Positions 14,405 through 24,600 of a stretch of DNA of 64,000 nt are shown here, piece by piece. The notes under the pieces are model-generated. The model was not told where the DNA came from. It was given only the letters and a program-made list of their open reading frames with translations, and made no database searches. Within the stretch, counting starts at the first letter, position 1, and every line of letters starts with the position of its first letter. This stretch comes from Glandiceps talaboti (Eukaryota > Hemichordata > Enteropneusta > Spengelidae), in the NCBI RefSeq assembly GCF_964340395.1, contig NC_135550.1:4252601-4316600 (forward strand), given 5' to 3'. The translations under genes were made by a program, and so were the position numbers.

Positions 14405-14900
14405 CTTAAATTACGCAGTTCCACTTCAGTCTTTTGCGAGTTTTTACACACTAAAAAATAAAAAATGTCCGCCAAGGTGGCTCAAGCCAGCAAGCAATAA
14501 CAACACTGGAGTATATGGGTCACGTGATCTATACGTCAGGAAGCACTTCTGGTATTCCTCGCCAGGATTTGTTGTCTGTTGGCGCTGTTCAAAAGCGAAC
14601 TTCAAGTTTTCTGATATTTTGGACATTTGAATAGAAATGATGAGATAGAACACTGGCGCAAATTTTAATATCACATTGGACCAATCTATAAACGAAGGAA
14701 ATGAATTTAAGATGTATCAGTGTAGCTGCTCGGTACGCTTCCTTATTCGGACAAGAGTGTGACGTGACACACCCACCACACACACCCCTCTGACAATACC
14801 TGCTGTGACGTAGTGACTTTGATGACACAGGTACAGATATAGAGGTTGGGTAGTATTTTCTTAACCGCAATTGGCACATGTCCAATCAAAATCCACAATA
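14405..14900 (-). promoter_or_regulatory. Possible promoter and 5' non-coding exon with splice donor
   Basis: Reading the minus strand, a strong donor (TTTAAG|GTAAGTCTGC) falls with the last exon base at 14405. Upstream on that strand is a locally CpG-richer region than the surrounding AT-rich DNA, including GGCGGACATTTTT near 14462-14474, which resembles the YY1-type element often found at invertebrate and vertebrate start sites. The upstream frames are short and not protein-like, so an exon here would be 5' untranslated. The target gene would lie at lower coordinates or beyond position 1. This is inferred from one splice motif plus base composition; a fortuitous donor is possible. Confidence 0.25.
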
Positions 14901-15038
14901 CGTCGCTATATTCATACAACTATGAAAATGCCGATGTGATACATCATTATTACAACCTTGACTTTCAGGCTACAGTCGCGAACAATTCTGTGACTATTTC
15001 CAATGATACAGTAATTACACCATGGCAAACTGACATGT

Positions 15039-15072
15039 GGGCCGTCGCAGGCAGAAAGGGCCCTTATGTCGA
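15039..15072 (+). repeat. Left terminal inverted repeat of the DUF7869 transposon
   Basis: 34 bp, identical to the reverse complement of 19812-19845. It begins GGGCCGTC and ends TTATGTCGA. Beyond it both ends become T-rich but diverge. The 4 bp outside it are ATGT. Confidence 0.93.
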
Positions 15073-16254
15073 AAATTTTCGATTTTGACTTTTTTGCATT
15101 TTTAGATAGTTTATATGGCTAATTTTCAGTGTTTGAAAGGATTCTGCTGAAAACGGCCTAAAACTACCATTTTGGCCCATCCAAAGATGTGACCTCTGAC
15201 CTTTGTATTTTGACAAAAGCTTTTGCTATTGCCTTGTGTAAGCACTGTATAGTGAATGTATAGGAGTGGCAACTGATGATAATACTACAAGTTGAAATCA
15301 TTCTTATGGATTATTTTATTTATAATGAGAAATATGTGGGCTGATAATTATTGTTTTTGTCTTTGGGTCATTCCATTACTTTATGGGGGGGGAAAGGATT
15401 CACCAGCACACATAGGAATACCAACAAATTAGTTTATTGAATAATTACTAACGAAAACTGCACAATATATACACTTGAAATAAATCACAACACTCCTATG
15501 TCGCCATGGCAATTAAATTGTTGCCATGGTAACCATATACATTGCACCTGAGTTCAAACATGTAAAGGAAACCTTATTAATACATTCTAAACATTACTTT
15601 CGTGTGTACATGTACATTGTATCATAAGTTTTAAAAAAAATTCATATGTACAAGGAATTTTAAATTTCATGAACTGTCTCAAACAAAATAAATCTACAAT
15701 TGAAATGGGAAATTTATCTCATGGCTATATATTTGTGTATTGCAGTCAACATATGAGAATAGGTTGAGGGGGAAAGGTTAAATGACGATAATAAAAGTAA
15801 CCCTGTCGTATAAATATTGAACGTCAAAATTAGATATCCTACTAATATCGTTCCTCACTTTTCAATTGTAAATGAACTAAATGGCTATATGGATTTAAAG
15901 TGACAATATATATTGAATGTTTATAAATGCTATGACTGTAATACAGAGTATACTTCATTTCTGAATAGGAGAACCACATGTACCTTATACTATAATGACC
16001 TGATATAACAATATATGTGAATATGTCTTGCATTGGACCATCTGTCTACAAATTATATCAAATGTGATCTTTGGATTGAAACTAGTTTTTTTTAAATGAA
16101 ATGTGACACTTTGAGAACATACCTTATGCAAATTGTAATGTAAGAAAGACATACTGACATAATTTTCTTGTCCCTTGCTTCCAATACTGTACTGATAAAT
16201 CATATGGTACTCAAGTTATACTTCCTTTTTGACACTGTTTTTGACTATAATATT

Positions 16255-17307
16255 TTACTCCTCGGGGCAGAATACTTGTCTGTATGGCTCTCTTACATAC
16301 GGAACTATATGCTTTAGCAACTCTCTCAGTCTATCTAGACTCAACCCACCTGCCCTGACACATATAACACTTAACACAATTAATCTTAGCACTTTTACTG
16401 ACTACATTACTCAACTGACTGACTGTATCTACATCACTTCTACGATAAAGTTGGCGTATCTTTCCAAAACATGCATCACATATACACTTAGTATGGCCTG
16501 GCTCTAGAAAATGGTAATTAATTTCATCATGCAAACCTATACTAGTGCGATAACAGAAATAATGAACAACAGTTTTATTCTTATTCTGACCCCCACAGTT
16601 ATCAGCATGACAGTGACAAACCCTTTCTCCTAAACCATGGTGATCAAAATAGTCATCTAACATACTTACTACATTATTGGCTCCATGACATTTTCTATTA
16701 TCTATTCCTATTGTTTGGCACTCATCAAATAAATAATTCATCTGTGATTTCAAACCATCATTACATATTCCAAAACAATTAACACGTAGTGGATTCAAAA
16801 AATAAAGCTGACTGACCTGTCTAGACCGATGAGGTAACATAAAACTCTGGGCAAAATCAAAATCAAAGGTGACAAAACCTCTCTATCACTTAACTCATCT
16901 TGTGCATGTTTTATACAAATATTCAAAAATTCTCTCTCTTTCTGGGCCTTCAATATATGCTCAGAAAATGCTAAACTTGCTCCTAATTTATCATCTTCAG
17001 TAACAGCAAACCTGATACTATTTCTATATTGTTCACACTTTGCGCATACATCAGTACATGGTTCCATCTTCTGTATTTGGGGGACACATGATTGCCAAAT
17101 GCTCCTGAATAAAGTCTCACCAACACATTCTCTAATAGGTTCACAGTCTCTACACGCTTCAACATACTTGTTGTACATATCCATCTTAGACTCGCTTGAA
17201 GGTAAGTATACAGGGGCCCTCCCATCCCTTCCACGTGGTGCTGCCGGCATTGGTAAACCATTTTCTTCGCCATATCGGATTAAAAACTGAACTACATCTT
17301 GTATTAC
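16255..17307 (-). pseudogene. Transposase exon 3 with two frame breaks
   Basis: Acceptor CCAG|GTAATAC gives first base 17307 in phase 0. The frame runs from VIQDVVQFLIRYGEENGLP through the CxxC motif to DELSDRE, then breaks at about 16880-16886. A second frame carries GFVTFDFDFAQSF through GHTKCICDACFG and IRQLYRRS to a stop at 16331-16333. A third frame carries the basic C-terminal tail to TAA at 16255-16257. The first break looks like a 2-bp duplication in a GAGAG run; the second could instead be a small unspliced intron. Confidence 0.8.
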
Positions 17308-17915
17308 CTGGAATACTCAGAAGAATAAATACAATATATTAGTATTTCAGAGTGAGAATTAAAGAACAGGATAAAAAAACAATGACACACTCACCAATGG
17401 TACGGTGCATATAGTACATGGTCACCTTTTGAAGTTAATGCTTTTAAATATATTGTTTTGACACTTAGATTTTACCTACAGCTTTACCAAACCAATACTT
17501 TGAAACTAAATACTGTAATTTTCAAATAACAGCTTATACACATCCCCTTGTGTTCTTTCCATAAAGGTATGGGAAAAGTCAAAACATTGTTATATTTTGC
17601 CTGTGAGGAAAACAACAATCTAAAAATGTTATGCACCCCTATGTTTACACATTAGTTATATTTTTTGAGATATATATATATATCAGATTGAGCTTTACAT
17701 ATACGTTATGTCATGTTATAAAATATAATTTCAGGTTTACTGAAATTTCCCTCTCAACGTGAACAAAGTGACACATCAAAACAACCAAGGGAGGTGGTTA
17801 TTTTTACATGATGACAAAACTTATAAAGTATACTTTAATATGAGAAATGGGATGGCTTTACCTAGCAACAAGTGTTATATATAGATAAACTCAGCAATAC
17901 TAACTAATGACTTAC

Positions 17916-18022
17916 CTCAAATGAATATGCATTAACTGGTATCTTGCCTTTCAGACCATGATTTCTTGGGACAACACCATACATCTTGTAATGACTCTTT
18001 ATATTCTTAAATCTTTTTTCTC
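17916..18022 (-). CDS. Transposase exon 2
   Basis: A 107-nt exon between acceptor CTATTAG|GAGAA (first base 18022) and donor GAG|GTAAGTC (last base 17916). Joined to exon 1 in phase 1 it encodes GEKRFKNIKSHYKMYGVVPR and continues to NAYSFE, the block that follows the FNYTF region in this family. It is too short to appear as an open frame by itself. Confidence 0.82.
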
Positions 18023-18921
18023 CTAATAGCAATGAAGAAAAGAGTAACTAATGTCACAATATATCTTAAAATACTGATACTTATTACTATTATTAATAAT
18101 AAGTTTAATACAGAGGTTTAACGAATATCAATGACTAGTTGTAATGACCTTAACAAAAAAACAATTTTGACAAAATCGACAAAATCATGGCAATTGTATA
18201 CAAGTGATAGGACTAGGTGAATGACTCAAACTACATAAGTAATTATACAATTGTATAAATTTGTAGTGAATTACCAATACAATAACAATAGCTTGAATGG
18301 CACTGTATAAGTTATAACGTTACATCATATTGTTTCAGTACAATCAAATCACACTTCCAGTAAGCAGACTGTAGATACAAATTGTTTCAGGTACGTGTTG
18401 ACGCTGTATGGGTAGTACTAATAGTAAGTTATTTACACAATTTGACCAATAGCATATTTTGTACTCATCGATTACATTCGATTACCAAGAACAGTTTTAC
18501 AAATGTATTCTCTGAAAAACGTAACCATCCCATTTCTGCCATCAATAATGATTGTCCCTCCCCTGTCCATAAACCGTTCAGTTTACAACATCCAACATGA
18601 AAGTACCACCATGATCCCAGTTTGATACCATTACCGCTAAAATAAAGTCGAGGTCACCTCGCCGACCGGGCGTTCATTACAACTGACACAAATAAATATC
18701 GACTCCAGCGTCGTCATTTCCCCCTCTTCTATGTTTCGGCCTTATTTGACATCGATGTTTAAGGTATGAACATCTATTATTACTACTTCAGGCAATGGAC
18801 CCTCCACCAGGCTTTCAGACTTTGATTTAAAACTGTAATTAGTGATTTTTAAAAGCAGCGACGACATGTCGACATAGGGAAAATCAACAATTAATAAAAG
18901 TACGAAAACAAAAATACTCAC

Positions 18922-19468
18922 CCATACTATGAATGTAACGCCACGCTTTTTCACAGACAGATTGTCCAACAAAGGTGTAGTTGAAGTATTGTCGCTCCCT
19001 CTTGCCTCCACGAATAGTATCACCTAAGACTTCACTTTGTTCTAACTTTGATAATATAAGTACATCTAACTGGTCCCTTGGAAACTCTGCCACGTTTAAA
19101 CGGTATTCCCATATTCGGTCGACACTCAAACTGGTAAAACACTCATTCTTACATCCACATCCGTCTTTCATCGCTAACTCTACTGCGCTCTTGGCTAAAT
19201 CATCCCGGGGCCCTTCGTCTGCTGAAAATAATCTTGCTATTTCTTCTGGGTCGAGTTGGTGGTCTTCGTCTTCGGAATTACCTTCTGCTTCGGCTGAATC
19301 GCGTTGGACAATAATATTAGTAGTAGTGGTATTTTCATCTTGGGAAATCTGCGAATTGGATGTCGATTGCGGTGGGCTAAAGGTTTCGGCGATGTCATCA
19401 TGACGATTTTCAAGTAACGCGCGTAGTTCCGGGTCTATTTCACGACAAATTGGGATTTCTAAGGACAT
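18922..19468 (-). CDS. Transposase exon 1 (start codon to donor)
   Basis: ATG at 19468 opens an uninterrupted frame of 182 codons plus 1 nt. The donor is ATGG|GTGAGT, with the last exon base at 18922. The N-terminal 90 residues are acidic and low-complexity (Glu, Asp, Ser, Thr), followed by the Cys-rich CGCKNECF block and a conserved GKRERQYFNYTF segment. An antisense frame at 18981-19403 is a shadow. The start lies about 380 bp inside the right TIR. Confidence 0.85.
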
Positions 19469-19811
19469 TGTAGTAGGTTAATATAATAAGAGTTGTGAAG
19501 AGGTTTGCTTACGCTTTGATTTCGGAAGTTAGTGGTCACGTGTGAGATCTGGCGGGAATGTGCAGCACGGAACTTCGTTTGGAGTCGGAAAAATATCGTA
19601 GAAATGCTAAAACCTTTATCAATTTATTTATTTTTATTCATTTTCATCGAAAATGAGCAACATTTTTTCGAGAAGAAAGAAATATTAACCCAAAACGATC
19701 AAACATCATGCCGAGAGTCATCAAGGTCATTCGCACTTTCGAACTCACGGGTAACGAAAAGTGATACAATGTTTGAACGCGTCTAACTTTTAACTTAAAA
19801 TGTAGCAAAAA

Positions 19812-19845
19812 TCGACATAAGGGCCCTTTCTGCCTGCGACGGCCC
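19812..19845 (-). repeat. Right terminal inverted repeat of the DUF7869 transposon
   Basis: Perfect reverse complement of 15039-15072. It is followed by ATGT at 19846-19849, matching the four bases before the left end. Confidence 0.93.
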
Positions 19846-19991
19846 ATGTCGAACTGAAAATATTTATGACAGGGGCAATGCTTCCCCTAAAGAAAATTTG
19901 GATCAAGTAATTCAGTAATATGCTATATTTTCATCATTTATGTAAAAACCACGAAATAGGTGAATAACAGTGAACGCGGGGGGGGGAGAAG

Positions 19992-20119
<128 letters not shown>

Positions 20120-20159
20120 ACATTAAGAAATTTAAGCTCTCAGAACTTTAACCACTCAC

Positions 20160-20958
20160 CACTTTAAAGGAAAAAATTTTCCGCCTATCAAATTTCTACA
20201 CCAAAGAAATTCAGAAGCCTAACCCGACGTACAAAATCTAAACTACAAATCTCTCAAAACAAACTGATCAGATTTGTGTTAAACTTGCATCCAAGAACTC
20301 ATATATCCTACACACACTTCAAACAACTAGGATGGCTTCCTATTGAACAACGAGTTGAAGAGCTAAAAACTAAATCATGTTTATAAAGTGCTGAACGGTA
20401 ATGCACCCAGTTATCCTTCCGATCATTTCAGCCTAACCAGTAGTAGGCATTCATACAACACCAGATCTAGTTCTTCCTCTATTTATATTCCAACCTTCAA
20501 TACTCAGAGTCAACATTCATTTCGTTTGTCTGGCGCAAAAATCTGGAACAGTCTACCTTCGTGTATTCGTAATGTCAGCTCTTTGCAACTTTTTAAGAAA
20601 AGTGTTAAAGCTTTTATGTACGAGAAATTGTATGAATTGGAAGAAAGTGAGTTCGTTTATTTACTGTAGGCTGGCCTCGCTCCATATGTAGTAGCCGGGT
20701 CAGTCAGTTTTTTGTTTTTTTTGTTTTTTTTTAGTATATTCTGTCTGCTATGTACTGGGTTTTTTCCGTCGTTTTTTATGCTATGTAATGTTTCATGTTG
20801 GAGGACCACAATGGAAATAAGTTGTTAAAACTTTTTTTGTGTTATCCTCGGCAAAGGTATTCCATGCTGTATTTGTTTGTTTGTGAAAGATGTAGTGTTA
20901 TTTCCGTTTTTGTTTTTTTGTTTCGTGAATATTTTTTGCCAAATAAAATAAAATCAAA
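20160..20958 (+). mobile_element. 5'-truncated non-LTR retrotransposon (LINE) 3' end
   Basis: The C-terminal end of a LINE polyprotein is recognisable in two frames. The first, 20218-20379, carries SQNKLIRFVLNLHPR then HFKQLGWLPIEQRVEEL. After a break near 20380 the second runs to a stop at 20667-20669 and contains VLNGNAPSYPSD and GAKIWNSLPSCIRNVSS followed by FKKSVKAFM. The LGWLPVxxR and WNSLPxxIR motifs are typical of the reverse-transcriptase C-terminal tail in CR1/L2/Daphne-like LINEs. A 270-bp 3'UTR follows with GGAGGACCACAATGGAAATA and a terminal AAATAAAATAAAATC tail. The 5' end abuts the GAAA microsatellite. It is a dead fragment. Confidence 0.8.
20388..20669 (+). pseudogene. LINE reverse-transcriptase C-terminal fragment
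   Basis: An open frame of 93 codons matching the last part of a LINE ORF2: a short APSYPSD block, a Ser-rich variable stretch, then FRLSGAKIWNSLPSCIR and a Lys-rich FKKSVKAF tail before the stop. The upstream portion of the same protein is in another frame, so the ATG at 20388 is not a real start. Confidence 0.78.
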
Positions 20959-20959
20959 T

Positions 20960-22140
20960 CACTCTGTCTAAATCACACTTGTCATTATTTGGGCATAGCT
21001 ACGTATACGTCCATTTAGATTTATCACCATTTTTAAGGCTATCCCGTCCCACTGTCTTTATGAGACTCAGACAGCACCATCATATATCAGAAACTAATCT
21101 TTATACGGCATATGGTTGAAATGCTCAAAATGTTTTGAATTAAGCAAAATAAAAAATAAATGTTTGTTTCCGATGGCATAAGGCTTAACTTCTGAAAATA
21201 GTGTAGGTAGGTAGGTCGGGATTTATTTTATTTTACATTTTATTTGTTTTGGATGTAATTCCTTCGACTCAAAGACAACAAGGTTGGTCACAATACTTCC
21301 ATAACAGTTGATGAGGTATAAAAGAACTAAATGAAGACAATTATGTGATTCAGAAGTAGGGGAACACAATATGTAGACTGTGCTGTTATAGGCTGAAATG
21401 ACACAGATTCTCTCTGGAATGTGGTTTGAAAAAAGTAACCAAAGGTACTTTGGAAAGAAAATCTTCAGGGAAATAGATGTAACTTGTTACAATTTTCCCT
21501 TTTTGCATGTAGAAAATGTTAAGGGTTGGCGGCTTAAACCAGGGTCAGTCCGGTTATCGGGAACACACTATTTTTTCATTTGACCTTATAGCTGTAAAAG
21601 GTCAGAGAATCTGATGGGTATTTGAGGGGAGGGAGTATTTTATAAGAGTCTTTTAAGGCAGTTTGGGGTTTTTAGGCAACAATGTCACAGCTTTAAATTT
21701 AAAAGACAACGCCATCTACGATGTATATACAATTATAAGCATAGGATTAAAAGGTTCAATAAAAGTTCTTCTTGAAAATCCCGCTCATGGTGCGAAATTT
21801 AAAGAGTGAAAGATTAGCCGTTTAATCGAGAAAAGTTTAATAACACTTTGACAGAAAGAGGGAAGGAGAAGTGCATCTAATGGGTGGTTGATTGATTGCT
21901 TCCTTCCATGGGGAGGGGGAGGGTGCCCCGGTTGGTTCTAGGTAAGAAATGGAGACAAGGAAAAAAACACAAATCAGACAAGGTCATGTCATTGAAGAAA
22001 TTAATTGTTCTTCGGACACAATTCAAAACACAATGATCCCTCAACATTTTCTATCAGGATGACCCCCCCTCCCCCCCCCCCAACTTCAAATTTCAAAAAC
22101 AGTGTGTCCCCCTTACGACCCACCCTCTCCTAGCACCCTT
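20960..22140. other. Intergenic DNA with a dispersed-repeat fragment
   Basis: No gene seen. Positions 21518-21575 (GGGTTGGCGG, then AGGGTCAGTCCGGTTATC, then a T-run) resemble 32622-32690 (GGGTCGGCAG, AGGGTCAGATAACCGG, T-run), so both are copies of one dispersed repeat family. Near 22064-22081 there is a C-rich run. Confidence 0.45.
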
Positions 22141-22149
22141 TGCGGAGGA

Positions 22150-22475
22150 ATTCTGGCCGGTACCTCATTGTTTGATAGAGGCAGTACGCGCGTTGTCGAG
22201 TTTGCAGACATGAGAGTTGCCAGTAACGCATGTGACTGGTAAACAACGCCTGTGTCTGGTTTAATACATATTCGGGTTTACGCCTGCGCATTTTGCACAC
22301 GTTACAATTTGTTTGTGTATATAGTTATTCACATCATGCACATGTGTCACTTGTAGTTGTACTTCACGTGCAGTGCTAGTGCTCCTTCAAGTCACAGAAT
22401 TGTCTGTGTTCCAGTCTAGATGTATACATCGCGAGAGCGTAGTGCAAGTGCGAACCAGAGGTGCGAACTTTCACG
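22150..22475 (+). promoter_or_regulatory. Possible CpG-richer promoter and 5' non-coding exon
   Basis: This block is richer in CpG (GTACGCGCGTTGTCGAG, CGCCTGCGCATTTTGC, ATCGCGAGAGCG) than its surroundings. It contains an NRF1-like TGCGCA core and a CACGTG box at about 22365, and ends at a good plus-strand donor, TCACG|GTAAGTTGA, with the intron starting at 22476. No coding exon that would receive it is recognisable downstream. The call rests on composition and one splice motif. Confidence 0.25.
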
Positions 22476-23470
22476 GTAAGTTGACCCCTGTTCTTTCATC
22501 GACAAAAATGTACATGTGTCACTATTATTAGAAAAACTATGCGTGTGTCTGGATCACAACAACTTGTAATTGTGTGCTAATAAGTATACACTATTCCATG
22601 ATGGCAATATTCTACTCTATTTCGACCGTAATACAAAACAATCAATATTGGCAGCTGAATATTCCGGAGCAATCGCCGGCAACGATAACTTTGAATATTG
22701 TATATACCCAAATAACGTCATTATTTTGTATGATCATCATAGATAGCATTCTTGAATAGAATCTTAGCTCACGTCACAATGGACTGATTCTCCATTGTCA
22801 GAAACGTTTCCCGTAATATCAAGCAGGACATGCAGTTTAGAAAGTAGTGTGTTTGTCGCTAGTATAGACCCATCCCTATGCATTGTCTCACTCTGAGTTG
22901 TAACACATAAACACAGATAAAGATAAGATAACGAGGTGTAACATTTATTATGCGTACATGATTATGAATGCATCTTTATGCTCAAAATACAATGTACAAA
23001 GCAATTGACACAAGTACAATTAACATTCTGTGGGTTTAAAATGGGCCATATAATGAGTTTTGAATAAACACAGCTGCTGGAATGAACGATGTTTTGAAGA
23101 GAACCATGCAAGATTGTGTATACATAGACAGTTTTCTGAGCTTTCCTAGTGACTAGCATGAAGTTTAACAACAGACATTGATACTGGTAGTAGTACTGTA
23201 TTCTCAGCTGTGTCTACAGTCAGTCAATCTTTACATGCATGGTAAAGCATACAAAAATAACATGCAGAAATAAAATGATTAAAATATATTCTTTTAACCA
23301 ACTGATGGAGCACTGTTTACATCGACTAGAAAGTTTCCAAGAGGAAGTCTACCATCTGAGGTCAAAATATGCAGAAACTGAATGAAAATTTGAATTATCT
23401 AATGAAAAAGAAGAAGAATAAGTGCCTTTCTTTAATTTGTATAACGAGAATAAAGCATGAAATGATGAAA
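22476..23470. other. Non-coding DNA, no gene seen
   Basis: Frames on both strands are under 72 codons and not protein-like. It may be intronic if the donor at 22476 is real. Confidence 0.4.
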
Positions 23471-23478
23471 TTCATCTT

Positions 23479-24590
23479 CTACCGCATAATTTGACAAAAT
23501 TTAAAGATTCTTTCATCATGTACATTAATCTTAGGAGTACACCATCTCCCCAACTCAATATAAATATTATAATCCAAAATTCTAAATTTAGTCACTAGTC
23601 TTCTACCAACTGGATTTTTAATTTGCAGAAGATGTTTCTCAAAACCAAAAGCTGTTTTAAATAATCTAAATGTTCTCATTTTGTTTTTATTAGTACTTTT
23701 TTCTTCTAATGTCATTATGTAATTCCCTGTACCATGATTACAAAATTCTAGACATAAGTCATAAAATTATGATGAACCTTCCTAGTATAATTAAACCTGC
23801 AAAGATTTGACCACACACTGTTCTCATTATATTTAACAAGTAAGTTTCTAATAATAAAATATAAATACCCCATGTTGAATAACACATAGAACAAATGTAG
23901 GCTGCTCACAATAAATTGTCCATCGACAATTAATCTATACCAATACTTTAACAGAAGTTTAATTACAGTGAAATTAGTGGGGAAATGACCTAATTCTCCA
24001 ACAATACCACATCTTGATATCTTATAAGAAACCCAAAGTAGAAATCTATAAAAAGAAAAAAAAAACATCAACAAGAATCTGAAAATTTCTCAATTTCATA
24101 ACCCCAAACTTCACATCTGTAAGTCACAATAGCAACAATTAAACAATCAAAGAGATCTAAAGCCACATCAATAGAAATACTCTAGTTAGAAGAAATAGTT
24201 ATACATGAACTTAAGAGAGCTCTCGTGGATTTAAACTTCAAGTTATTGAGGTTTTGTTTAAATTTACTGTTAGAAGAAATAATGATACCAAGAAAACAGT
24301 ATTCTCTTAGGCTTACATTGTCGAGAGTAAAATTATAAAAAATAAAATTTGGATTTCCTGTATTTACATATGACCTTGATTTCTTAATGTTGATTATTAT
24401 TTTCTACTTTGTACAAAATAATGTAATTTAAATAAACAACTTTGCAACTCAACTTTAATTTCTAGTGGTAGAGACTCATCAGCATATAAAAGACAATTCA
24501 GAGACACACTTGTAAGTTTCACAGGGCTATCATTCTTGACAAAACAAGCTCTTTCCAAACTGGTGGATTCTAAATCAACTCTTTCCTTGT
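23479..24590 (-). pseudogene. Decayed LINE reverse-transcriptase fragment
   Basis: On the minus strand, reading down from about 24590, the frames give SLNCLLYADESLPLEIK, INIKKSRS, LREYCFLGIIIS, SIDVALDLFDCLIVAIVTY and CEVWGYEIEKFSD, then RFLLWVSYKISRCGIVGELG and VIKLLLKYWYRLI. These match in order the YADD box, the xIxKTK block, the YLGI block, the LFDxLIxPIxxYGCEVWG block and the RFLLGVxKxTxNxxxxGELG tail of LINE reverse transcriptases. The catalytic YADD is altered to YADE, several stops and frame changes interrupt it, and both N-terminal RT parts and the endonuclease are missing. Its 5' side stops almost where the 169-bp satellite starts. Confidence 0.78.
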
Positions 24591-24600
24591 TTTTGACCTT

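Larger units (their letters stand above)
16255..19468 (-). pseudogene. DUF7869-like transposase gene, three exons, two frame breaks
   Basis: Exon 1 is 19468-18922, exon 2 18022-17916 and exon 3 17307-16255, with GT-AG introns and matching phases (1, then 0). In order the product has an acidic Ser/Thr-rich N-terminus, a Cys block (CGCKNECF), FNYTFVGQSVCEKAWRYIHS, then PAAPRGRDGRAPVYLPSS and a CTDVCAKCEQYR zinc-type motif. It ends in an RNase H-like region: FDFDFAQSF, CHADNCGGQNKNK and FLEPGHTKCICDACFG. These supply three candidate catalytic aspartates of a DDD/DDE transposase. The layout matches a large family of metazoan proteins that I know from memory as DUF7869-containing. Exon 3 changes frame near 16880-16886 (an apparent extra GA) and again near 16335-16345, after which a C-terminal tail (RELLKHIVPYVREPYRQ) runs to TAA at 16255. 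The segment usually found between the third Asp block and this tail seems shortened. It would act on the element's own TIRs; this copy is probably inactive. Confidence 0.85.
15039..19845 (-). mobile_element. DNA transposon with 34-bp TIRs, 4-bp TSD and DUF7869-like transposase gene
   Basis: This 4807-bp element is bounded by perfect 34-bp terminal inverted repeats at 15039-15072 and 19812-19845, which start GGGCCGTCGCAGGCAGAAAG. It is flanked on both sides by ATGT (15035-15038 and 19846-19849), a 4-bp target-site duplication. Inside is one minus-strand gene starting close to the right end (ATG at 19468). Cut-and-paste transposons with TIRs, a short TSD and a single spliced transposase gene are well known. 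A 4-bp TSD occurs in the Sola superfamily among others, but I do not claim that assignment. The left 1.2 kb (15073-16254), after the gene's stop, shows no coding. The perfect TIRs suggest fairly recent insertion, yet the gene has two frame breaks. Confidence 0.9.

Noticed and set aside
16229-16507. 92-codon plus-strand frame
   Set aside because: It is antisense to the C-terminal coding part of the transposase.
18981-19403. 140-codon plus-strand frame
   Set aside because: It is the antisense shadow of transposase exon 1, which has family similarity in its own frame.
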